The translations under genes and the position numbers were made by a program. Shown piece by piece: positions 1-5,535 of a stretch of DNA of 7,376 bases; position 1 is the first letter of the stretch, and each line of letters begins with the position of its first letter. The notes beneath the pieces were generated by a model, which was not told the DNA's origin, ran no database searches, and saw only the letters and a program-made list of their open reading frames with translations. The stretch lies in the NCBI GenBank assembly GCA_029859485.1, contig JAOUDB010000116.1, forward strand, positions 1 to 7,376. The letters run 5' to 3'. Origin of the DNA: Desulfuromonadales bacterium. Lineage in GTDB: Bacteria; Desulfobacterota; Desulfuromonadia; Desulfuromonadales; BM103.

Positions 1-45
1 AGTTATCAACGAACAGAAGATACTTCTTCATCTTCTACCTCCTAA
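1..45 (+). CDS. Possible 3' end of an upstream gene (partial)
   Basis: Reading from base 1, the frame is open and ends at a TAA (43-45), giving a Ser/Thr-rich tail (SYQRTEDTSSSSSTS). Frame 2 is also open, to a TAG at 53-55, so the true frame cannot be decided from this fragment. The only support that a plus-strand gene ends here is the strong intrinsic terminator just downstream (64-101). No function can be assigned. Confidence 0.22.
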   Translation, partial: SYQRTEDTSSSSTS

Positions 46-63
46 AAACCTATAGAACCCTTT

Positions 64-101
64 GCCCCGCAGCTCACCCTCCTGACTGTGGGGCTTTTTT
101 T
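64..101 (+). terminator. Intrinsic terminator
   Basis: GCCCCGCAG (64-72) pairs with CTGTGGGGC (86-94) over nine positions, with one G-U pair and a 13-nt loop. Seven T follow directly (95-101). This is a textbook rho-independent terminator on the plus strand. It probably closes the transcript of the gene cut off at the left edge. Confidence 0.85.
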
Positions 102-165
102 GTGTAGCCTCTCTGGCCCCACCAATATGGTCATACTGCCAGTTATCTATTTTTGAAAGGACTTC

Positions 166-280
166 CGCTGCAGGTCCTCTAAGAAACGTCTATGGATGAT
201 GTACTTTCTGGTACGCACGAATTTTCGTTGACAATCTGTTTCGCGAACATATGCGCTATGGGCATAGGTTCAAGGCGTCA
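166..280. repeat. Dispersed intergenic repeat, copy A
   Basis: Positions 166-214 align without gaps to 1142-1190, with 41 of 49 bases identical by eye. The best-conserved core is GGATGATGTACTTTCTGG (194-211), which recurs at 1170-1187 and 6298-6315. About 40 bases further on, GCGCTATGG (253-261) and the following bases resemble the second repeat block seen at 1239-1277, so the order of the two blocks is the same as in the array at 1091-1345. The right boundary is approximate. The copy is not coding. Confidence 0.6.
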
Positions 281-330
281 ATTTCAGATGGAAACAGTGT
301 AAGCCTCAACAATCATTGAAACATTGAGAC

Positions 331-357
331 AGCGCAGCCTGGTGGCGCATCTGCTTT
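331..357 (+). pseudogene. tRNA-Pro 5' part (D arm to anticodon loop), remnant
   Basis: Positions 332-335 and 345-348 form a GCGC/GCGC D stem around the loop AGCCTGGTG. This is followed by A26 and an anticodon-stem strand TCTGC (350-354) leading into TTT. AGCGCAGCCTGGTAGCGCA is the typical D arm of bacterial tRNA-Pro, and one base differs here. The match ends in the anticodon loop: what follows (ATTGAAGCACG) does not form the 3' anticodon stem, and no T arm follows. Upstream, ATTGAGA does not look like a tRNA-Pro acceptor strand and does not pair with the 3' piece at 5234-5240. It is therefore a remnant and not a functional tRNA. The identification rests on memory of tRNA-Pro sequences. Confidence 0.55.
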
Positions 358-537
358 ATTGAAGCACGATATTTTAGGCCTACTGACATCGCTTGTCCCG
401 CACCTCAAAAGTCGTCCTTCAGAAACGTCCTCGTTTGACATCAATCATTCACATTAATTCCACACTTTCTTCATACCCTCTTGAATATTGCAGGTTTATA
501 CTTGTCTTGAACTAGCAAATCCGCACTTGAGGGGAAT

Positions 538-543
538 AAGGAG
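538..543 (+). promoter_or_regulatory. Ribosome binding site for the 550-999 gene
   Basis: AAGGAG lies six bases before the ATG at 550. It fixes the start codon and supports this short gene as real. Confidence 0.75.
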
Positions 544-549
544 TTCACG

Positions 550-999
550 ATGAAAAGATTCATAAAAGCACTCTTTTCAATCTTTGTTGCCATGACGATA
601 TCCTCGCCTATGGAATCCATTGCAAAGCCTGTCCTCGAATTAAATGAGGTTACTGAAGAGGAGGAAGTTAGTTCCACTGAGTCTGATCCTGAAGGTTATA
701 CGATTATGTTCCTCAGGTCGGACTTTGGCTTGAGCCCTGACAGGAGAGACATATCTGATCAGGCGGGTTCTCTGGTGATGTTTATGACCAACCCGAAAAG
801 TAAAATTATCAAAAATGCTCAAGTTGTCGTTACTTTGATAAGTCCAACGGGAGAGCAAACGATGTTACGGGCACGTCCACATAAGGGTGGATATTTTATT
901 CCGACCGACAGTCTTGACCTGGGGCGCTATCGTCTTGGGGCAGAGATCATAGCTGATGGTTGGTTACTGACAGATCAGGTCTGTTTTGAGCATGTATAA
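550..999 (+). CDS. Sec-exported periplasmic protein, Ig-like domain, unknown function
   Basis: A 149-residue protein. Residues 1-25 form a classical Sec signal peptide: basic MKRFIK, a hydrophobic core, and likely cleavage after SIA-25. An acidic, Ser/Glu-rich linker follows (about 30-47). The rest (about 50-149) alternates short beta-type segments and contains VVVTLISPTGEQ (92-103), GGYFIPTD (113-120) and GRYRLGAEI (125-133). This pattern of a polar P-x-G turn, a Gly-Gly-Tyr and a G-x-Y strand resembles the beta-sandwich of FixH/YtkA-like periplasmic domains, but it is a resemblance only. A single Cys (145) sits near the C terminus; there is no lipobox. It stands alone, with an AAGGAG site and no downstream T-run terminator. 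Two small hairpins (GCTGA/TCAGC at 1010-1025 and CAGGG/CCCTG at 1025-1041) follow the stop. I do not recognise a named family. Confidence 0.75.
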   Translation: MKRFIKALFSIFVAMTISSPMESIAKPVLELNEVTEEEEVSSTESDPEGYTIMFLRSDFGLSPDRRDISDQAGSLVMFMTNPKSKIIKNAQVVVTLISPTGEQTMLRARPHKGGYFIPTDSLDLGRYRLGAEIIADGWLLTDQVCFEHV

Positions 1000-1090
1000 T
1001 AGTAGGGAAGCTGAAAAAAATCAGCAGGGGGTTAATCCCTGGAGTAATACTCTATCTACCACTCAAAGAGCATTCTTCGGGAACTGATGC

Positions 1091-1345
1091 CCTATGGCCA
1101 CATTTTGATGAATTATGCAGGTGCGCTAGATAATCGTTTAACGCTGCACGTCCACTAAGAAATGTCTCTGGATGACGTCCTCTCTGGTGCGTAAACGCAC
1201 AGTGAGCAAAGAGAACGCTTCTGCTTCGGTTACAGGTGCGCTATGGTCCTATTTTGAGGAGTTACGCAGGCGCGCTACGACCATAGCTCCCAAGTATTTC
1301 TATTAGTTACTTGCTGCACATCCCACAAAGACAATTGTCGGTATG
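1091..1345. repeat. Tandem array of the dispersed repeat, copy B (blocks Y-X-Y-X)
   Basis: Two different blocks alternate. Block Y occurs at 1092-1128 and 1241-1277, aligned without gaps with about 30 of 37 bases identical and offset by 149 bases. Block X occurs at 1142-1190 and, decayed, from 1313 (GCTGCACATCCCACAAAGA), offset by about 170 bases. Block X matches copy A (166-214) at 41 of 49 bases. The blocks have diverged and contain no open reading frame, which suggests an old non-coding repeat family. Confidence 0.6.
1240..1287. repeat. Perfect 9-bp inverted repeat inside the second Y block
   Basis: GCTATGGTC (1240-1248) is the exact reverse complement of GACCATAGC (1279-1287), separated by 30 bases. 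It could form a stem-loop in DNA or RNA. The first Y block at 1092 keeps CTATGG but has no matching right arm, so the structure is not shared by all copies. No T-run follows, so it is not an intrinsic terminator. Confidence 0.5.
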
Positions 1346-1445
1346 TTACGCAACCTGAACGCTCTGGGGAGCGAAGCGCGTATCCGAGCGAACGCTATTG
1401 AATGTTGACTTTAGTGAGCTTAGGATAGCGATAGTTTTATCTAAA

Positions 1446-4142
1446 TCAGAGGTTACAAGGCACGCCTCTCTTCCACTGAAAAGAAAAACGCTTGCGCAGG
1501 TAATCTGCAGTGAAAATCAGGGGGATTCCAAGCCAGGCTGCCATATAAACGGACCAATCGACCGGACCGGTCCCAAGAATTCTCTGTAGCCACGGGACAT
1601 ATAACAACGCCCATGAAAAAACGACTTGAATAATGATCCCCACCAGCATCAACCGGTTCTTGTAAATCCCTTTATCAAGCCCTGAACGTGAGGTATAGCG
1701 TCGGCCAATCAAGTTGCCGATCTGCATAAGCAGTATGGTCGCCAGAGCAATACCCGTCGCCGAACGATAGAGAGGATCATTACTGGCCAAATCAGCACCA
1801 TATTGCCAACCACCCTGAATGAGCACCCAGAAAAACAGCCCCAGTGACCAGGCCGCCTCCAGCAAACCGAGAAACAGGTAGCTGTGAATGACCAACCCCC
1901 GACTGAGCAGTTTAAAGTCGTGACTCCGGGGCGGGTGCTGCATGGCCTCGGGATCCGGGGGCTCCTGCCCCAGAGCCATCGATGGGACAATGTCGGTGCC
2001 GAGATCGATCGACAGTATTTGGATCACGGTCAGGGCAAGAGGGACAGGCAGCAGAATATAAATCAGGTAGGGAAGAATCTCCGGGCCATTACTGACCAGT
2101 ACATAATTGGTGAACTTGCGGATGTTAAGAAAAACGGTTCGTCCCTCCTCGATACCCGCAACGATCGAAGCGAAATTGTCATCCAGAAGAATGATCTGGG
2201 CCGAGGCACGGGCCACATCGGTACCACTCTTGCCCATGGCAATCCCTATATCTGCGGCTTTTAGGGCTGGCGCGTCATTAACTCCATCACCTGTCATGGC
2301 CACGACCCGATCCATGCTTTTGAGTGCCATGACAATCTTCATCTTCTGGTCCGGGCTGGTCCTGGCAAAAATCCGCACACCCCGGGCAATTTGGTTTTCG
2401 AGCTCCGTCTCGTTCAAATCTCCGAGCTCTTGCCCGGTCATAACCATCTCCCTGGGCATATTCGGTTCAACGATCCCGCAGCGCGTAGCAACGGACAGGG
2501 CCGTATCCGGATGATCTCCGGTAATGAGAATCACCTCAATGCCGGCCGTGTGACAACGTTCAAGGGCCTGCGGCACCTCAAGCCTAAGAGGGTCTTCGAT
2601 ACCAAGAAAGCCGTACAAAGTGAGATCCTGTTCCAGTTCATCCTGGGATCTGTTTGCCAAGGGGTTGTCCCCAAGCTGGCGTCCGGCGACCGCCACGACC
2701 CGGTAGCCGGATTCCGCCATTCGGCTCATGACGGCTTCCGCTTCGTCCAGCATTTCTACTGTTGCCGCCAGGCTGGCAGGACCAGAGGTCCAAAACCTGG
2801 TCAGCATCGGCCGGAGCATTTCCCAGGCGCCCTTGACCGCAAAAAACTGTTGACCTGCAACACTTCCGACCCCGGCCGCCCTTTTCTTGGTAAAATCAAA
2901 AGCAAAATGCTTCACGATAGTTTCAAGAGGTTCCTGGTCAGAAACTTCCTCTGCGAGCCTCTGGGCGACGGCGACATCGAGCGGGTCGCCGCTGTAATGT
3001 TGATCCACCAGATGCACATCGGAGGCACACAGTGCCATACGAAGGAGTCGCTCACGATCCTCGGCAACCGTCATCTCGTCCGGTGACGTGGGGGGCAGCA
3101 ATCGAGTGACAGAGAGCTTATTCTGGGTCAGGGTGCCGGTCTTGTCGGTACAGATGACCTGAGTGGCCCCGAGAGCCTCGACGGCGTTCAGGCTGGTGAC
3201 CAGCACGTTCTTGCGCGCCATACGCAAGCTGCCCATCGCCAGTGCCAGGGTGAACGTTGGCAGCAGACCCTCCGGGACATTAGCAACGATAATTCCCATC
3301 ATGAAGACCAGGTTGACCAATAGAGAACGACCACTGAATACACCGTAGAGGAAGAACGTGATCCCCAGGCAGACGGCTATCAGGGTCAGGATGCGTACCA
3401 TATGCGCCGTCTGACGCTCCAGCGGAGAGGTGTCGCGACGAATCGCCTGGGAGAGATGTGCGAGCTTGCCGAATTCTGTGCGCAGCCCAGTGGCAAAGAC
3501 GACCGCCCGGCCACTACCGCGCATAACCAGGCACCCGGCAAAGGCAATGTTTTTGCTCTCCACCAGTCTGCTCTTGACCGGTTCGGCTGTAAGGGAGATC
3601 GGCGCGGCCTCACCGGTCAGAGGAGCATTGTTAATCACGAGCGCTTCAACTTCAACCAGTCGCGCATCTGCCGGGACCCGGACGCCTTCTCTGAGCAGCA
3701 GCAGATCGCCCGGAACCAACTCTTCCGCCACCAGTGTCCGGGTTTGTCCGTCACGGATGACCTCGACTTTTGGAGGAAGGAAATCGCGCAGGGCCTGCAT
3801 GGCTTTCTCGGCCCGATATTCCTGGATAAAGCTGAACAGGGCATTGAGCAGGGCAACGCCGGCCAACGCCCAACCGAGAATGGCCATGTTCTGGCCGGCC
3901 TGCAGTGCTTCAGCGACAAAACAGATCGCCGCCGAGGCAAACAACAGCAGGGTAAAAAAGTTGCCGAACTGGCGCAGCAGACTCCGGGCCAACCGCCAGG
4001 GGTCGCGAACTTCAACACTGTTCCGGCCAACCTCACTCATACGCTCTGCAGCTTCGTTGCTGTCGAGACCTTGCGGACAGCTGCCGAGCATACTGAAGAC
4101 CTGCCCTGGTGGAAGATTCTGTATTTGTATTGAATTGTTCAT
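1446..4142 (-). CDS. P-type cation-transporting ATPase, P2C (Na,K-ATPase-like) subfamily
   Basis: An 898-residue inner-membrane pump with the complete P2 ATPase order: N-terminal cytoplasmic segment; M1-M2 (about 55-108); actuator domain with TGEA (176-179, where most relatives have TGES); M3-M4 (about 250-305); phosphorylation motif DKTGTLT (Asp333); nucleotide-binding domain with KGAWE (437-441); DPLR (517-520); TGDH (541-544); hinge TGDGVNDAP (617-625); and M5-M10 to the end. Ion-site residues are like those of the Na,K-ATPase alpha chain: VPEGLL in M4 (289-294), SNGPE in M5 (684-688) and DLGTD in M6 (713-717). This assigns it to the P2C-like group (Na+ and/or K+ likely) and not to Ca2+ pumps of the PMR1/SERCA kind, by inference from motifs. 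The start ATG overlaps the stop of the upstream Usp gene (ATGA), indicating translational coupling. Its DNA looks richer in G+C than the flanking genes. The transported ion and direction are not proven. Confidence 0.93.
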   Translation of the reverse strand: MNNSIQIQNLPPGQVFSMLGSCPQGLDSNEAAERMSEVGRNSVEVRDPWRLARSLLRQFGNFFTLLLFASAAICFVAEALQAGQNMAILGWALAGVALLNALFSFIQEYRAEKAMQALRDFLPPKVEVIRDGQTRTLVAEELVPGDLLLLREGVRVPADARLVEVEALVINNAPLTGEAAPISLTAEPVKSRLVESKNIAFAGCLVMRGSGRAVVFATGLRTEFGKLAHLSQAIRRDTSPLERQTAHMVRILTLIAVCLGITFFLYGVFSGRSLLVNLVFMMGIIVANVPEGLLPTFTLALAMGSLRMARKNVLVTSLNAVEALGATQVICTDKTGTLTQNKLSVTRLLPPTSPDEMTVAEDRERLLRMALCASDVHLVDQHYSGDPLDVAVAQRLAEEVSDQEPLETIVKHFAFDFTKKRAAGVGSVAGQQFFAVKGAWEMLRPMLTRFWTSGPASLAATVEMLDEAEAVMSRMAESGYRVVAVAGRQLGDNPLANRSQDELEQDLTLYGFLGIEDPLRLEVPQALERCHTAGIEVILITGDHPDTALSVATRCGIVEPNMPREMVMTGQELGDLNETELENQIARGVRIFARTSPDQKMKIVMALKSMDRVVAMTGDGVNDAPALKAADIGIAMGKSGTDVARASAQIILLDDNFASIVAGIEEGRTVFLNIRKFTNYVLVSNGPEILPYLIYILLPVPLALTVIQILSIDLGTDIVPSMALGQEPPDPEAMQHPPRSHDFKLLSRGLVIHSYLFLGLLEAAWSLGLFFWVLIQGGWQYGADLASNDPLYRSATGIALATILLMQIGNLIGRRYTSRSGLDKGIYKNRLMLVGIIIQVVFSWALLYVPWLQRILGTGPVDWSVYMAAWLGIPLIFTADYLRKRFSFQWKRGVPCNL
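4139..4142 (-). promoter_or_regulatory. ATGA stop/start overlap coupling Usp and ATPase
   Basis: The Usp gene ends in TGA (4141-4139) and the ATPase begins with ATG (4142-4140), sharing bases. GGGGA lies only two bases before the ATG, inside the Usp gene, so efficient ATPase translation probably depends on ribosomes terminating on the upstream gene. Confidence 0.8.
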
Positions 4143-4975
4143 AGTCCCCGATAGATACCGACATCACATGGCGTTTCATGGAGGATTCTTTCGATGGAAG
4201 CACTATGCAAAACCCGGTAGGCAAGACTGCGTTCACTCAGTCCAAGCAACATGAGTTGAGCTTTCAGGCGGCTGGCCTGTACCAGAACTTCGTGAGCCCA
4301 ATCGGAGGAAATCATGACCTTCTGATCACAACGGAAGGCAACCGGCCCAAGTTTTGTTTCCATTTCGGCTCGAAACTTGGACAGATATGAGCGTCCCTTT
4401 TGTTTCAGGATATGCTTCATGGCCGGAGAGAGATGGGGGTGCCGCAAGGAGTTGACCTGCATGACCCGATACACGTGCACCAATCGAAGGTGGCCTGCCA
4501 ACCGCCGGATGACAGGTTCAATCCGGGGGAAACCCTGCAGATGGCCGGCCAGAGGTAGGAGAAGATCATGGGGGTTGCCGAGCAGACCGGGCTGCACGAC
4601 CCGCAGTGCCAGAATCGGGCATTCGTGCATACGCAACAGTTTTTCAGCGACAGAACCTGCAAGATAACGATTTTTGCGTGACTTGACCCGCGTACCGCAG
4701 ATAAGCAGGGCCTTCTTGTTTGGAGGGATCGCCTGTCTCAAACTTCGGTAGACTGACGAGCCAAGAGGCAGATACTTGGGAAGGAACTCAACATCAAACG
4801 AATCGCACTCACTTGCGATCAGACTTAAACGGGATTCGACAACCTCAGGACAGATCCTGCCCTCCCTGACATGAAGCACGAGAAGTTTCCGGTCCTGCTC
4901 TGAGGCCGCAAAGCGAACAGCGTAACGGGCGACCCAGTCGCCATAGATCGAACCATCATGGGCCAGAATAATCAT
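4139..4975 (-). CDS. Tandem-domain universal stress protein (UspA family)
   Basis: A cytoplasmic protein of 278 residues. I chose the ATG at 4973-4975 because the Usp fold begins directly there (MIILAHDGS) and GAGAAGG precedes it. A longer GTG-started form (to 5053) would add 26 residues unlike any Usp N terminus. Domain 1 (about 1-125) has Asp7 in the first strand and the loop GTRVKS (94-99) followed by GSVAEKLL (107-114), which is close to the ATP-binding pattern though its first glycines are not perfect. Domain 2 (about 134-278) starts NPHDLLLPLAG and ends with GLSERS and HSASIERIL (245-264), a degenerate version that probably does not bind nucleotide. It is the first gene of a two-gene operon with the P-type ATPase; the ATGA overlap suggests near-equal synthesis. 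A role in sensing stress or nucleotide and tuning the pump is an inference. Confidence 0.88.
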   Translation of the reverse strand: MIILAHDGSIYGDWVARYAVRFAASEQDRKLLVLHVREGRICPEVVESRLSLIASECDSFDVEFLPKYLPLGSSVYRSLRQAIPPNKKALLICGTRVKSRKNRYLAGSVAEKLLRMHECPILALRVVQPGLLGNPHDLLLPLAGHLQGFPRIEPVIRRLAGHLRLVHVYRVMQVNSLRHPHLSPAMKHILKQKGRSYLSKFRAEMETKLGPVAFRCDQKVMISSDWAHEVLVQASRLKAQLMLLGLSERSLAYRVLHSASIERILHETPCDVGIYRGL

Positions 4976-5070
4976 GGACCTTCTCTCGGTCAGTCTGGAT
5001 TGCCCAACGAAGCAATCTTGGCCTCCTCTTAGCCAGAACCATAGACAATACACATCACTATCATGAATAC

Positions 5071-5098
5071 ATTCTAACCGCTTTAGGTGCTTTCACAA
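5071..5098 (-). promoter_or_regulatory. Candidate sigma70 promoter of the usp-ATPase operon
   Basis: On the minus strand, TTGTGA (5098-5093) is followed after 16 bases by TAGAAT (5076-5071), giving four and five matches to the sigma70 consensus hexamers. Transcription would begin near 5064 and leave a leader of about 90 bases before the ATG at 4975. No operator or riboswitch is evident in that leader. Confidence 0.4.
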
Positions 5099-5199
5099 TC
5101 ATCGAAAAGACCAGATAAATGCTTGCCTTAAAGAGGCTTACGCCACTCAATTTGTGAAGTGCTCCGCCATGAAGACGACTGCTAATTTGGCCAAGTAAA

Positions 5200-5244
5200 T
5201 TCGAGAGCCGGGGGTCGCAAGTTCAAACCTTGTCATTCCGCCCA
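5200..5244 (+). pseudogene. tRNA-Pro 3' part (anticodon loop to CCA), remnant or attachment site
   Basis: The sequence reads as the 3' portion of a tRNA: anticodon loop TTCGAGA (5200-5206), 3' anticodon stem GCCGG (5207-5211), variable loop GGGTC (5212-5216), T stem GCAAG (5217-5221), T loop TTCAAAC (5222-5228), T stem CTTGT (5229-5233), 3' acceptor strand CATTCCG (5234-5240), discriminator C and CCA (5242-5244). GGGGGTCGCAAGTTC is characteristic of bacterial tRNA-Pro. The loop differs by one base from TTCGGGA, the loop of tRNA-Pro with anticodon CGG. The bases upstream (GGCCAAGTAAA) form neither the 5' anticodon stem nor a D arm. Resemblance starting exactly at the anticodon loop is what an integrase crossover in that loop leaves behind. 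The discriminator C (normally A in tRNA-Pro) suggests decay. Confidence 0.75.
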
Positions 5245-5255
5245 GTATTTACAAG

Positions 5256-5286
5256 GAGCGACCTTCCCGAGGTCGCTCTTTTTTTT
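5256..5286 (+). terminator. Intrinsic terminator downstream of the tRNA-Pro 3' part
   Basis: GAGCGACCT (5256-5264) pairs perfectly with AGGTCGCTC (5270-5278), leaving a 5-nt loop, followed by eight T (5279-5286). It lies 11 bases after the tRNA CCA, so it is probably the native terminator of the former tRNA-Pro gene. This supports the tRNA fragment being the original chromosomal 3' end. Confidence 0.88.
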
Positions 5287-5469
5287 GTTCTCCGATCCAT
5301 ATCCGGTCCGAATCACATATCTAAGTGACAATTTAAAGTATCAGGAATGTAGCGTTTGTGTGTTCCGGGGCGGGGTTTCGGCTCCAGGGGAGATCCGAGT
5401 CATTGGCACCAACTCACGATCTCCTTGCGGAAACCATGAGTTTCTCCTAAACTGTTCAAACTTTTTGCA

Positions 5470-5498
5470 TTCAAATGGAGAGTCAATCGAGTTATACA
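5470..5498 (+). promoter_or_regulatory. Weak candidate promoter for the beta-barrel gene
   Basis: TTCAAA (5470-5475) and TATACA (5493-5498) are separated by 17 bases, each matching four of six consensus positions. Transcription would start near 5505, giving a 30-base leader before the ATG at 5536. The rest of 5287-5469 shows no gene; a 6-bp inverted repeat AACTCA/TGAGTT (5411-5442) is the only other structure seen. Confidence 0.28.
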
Positions 5499-5535
5499 CA
5501 TAAATGGCTCAAATGCCACGAAGGAGACTCTTAAT

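Larger units (their letters stand above)
102..549. other. Non-coding stretch with repeat and tRNA-Pro-like fragment
   Basis: No open reading frame with a ribosome binding site is visible. The stretch contains a dispersed-repeat copy (166-214, with a related block from about 253) and a tRNA-Pro 5'-half match (331-357). A further weak resemblance to the repeat, GTCCTTCAGAAACGTCC, lies at 414-430. A TATACT hexamer at 497-502 could be a -10 element for the gene at 550, but no good -35 sits at the proper distance. TTGACA at 435-440 likewise lacks a matching -10. Confidence 0.6.
1000..1445. other. Non-coding stretch dominated by repeat blocks
   Basis: This gap lies between two convergent genes. 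Most of it (1091-1345) is a degenerate tandem array of two repeat blocks, annotated separately. The remainder (1346-1445) contains short G+C-rich inverted motifs such as CGCTC/GAGCG (1360-1373). No hairpin with a T-run can be assigned as terminator of the leftward ATPase operon or of the rightward gene ending at 999. No supported reading frame is present. Confidence 0.6.

Noticed and set aside
228..255. Promoter TTGACA (228-233) with TATGCG (250-255)
   Set aside because: The -35 is perfect, but the -10 matches only three positions. It lies inside the repeat and no gene follows closely, so it may be chance.
1010..1041. Two short hairpins after the 550-999 gene as an intrinsic terminator
   Set aside because: The stems have only five base pairs and no T-run follows, so termination is not supported.
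1091..1345. CRISPR array
   Set aside because: The repeats are long, diverged and alternate between two unrelated blocks. There are no uniform short repeats, no regular spacers and no cas genes.
1398..1589. 63-residue plus-strand open frame overlapping the ATPase 3' end
   Set aside because: Most of it is antisense to conserved ATPase M10 coding sequence. It has a TTG-type start and no Shine-Dalgarno.
1884..4254. Several long open frames antisense to the ATPase gene (for example 2391-3086, 3402-4133 and 3430-4254 on +)
   Set aside because: They are shadows of a G+C-rich gene with clear P-type ATPase motifs. Their translations are low-complexity Arg/Ser/Pro-rich or otherwise unlike proteins, and they lack ribosome binding sites.
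4976..5053. 26-residue N-terminal extension of the Usp protein from a GTG at 5053
   Set aside because: The extension is Trp/Cys/Arg-rich and unlike Usp N termini, and the ATG at 4975 has a nearby GAGAAGG and begins the Usp fold directly.
331..5244. Functional trans-split tRNA-Pro assembled from two separately transcribed halves
   Set aside because: Split tRNAs of this type are known from archaea, not bacteria. The 5' acceptor strand does not pair with the 3' acceptor strand, and the loop and discriminator bases look decayed. Remnants are the simpler reading.
5285..5503. 72-residue plus-strand open frame before the beta-barrel gene
   Set aside because: It begins with a TTG inside the T-run of the tRNA terminator, has no ribosome binding site and resembles no protein family I know.
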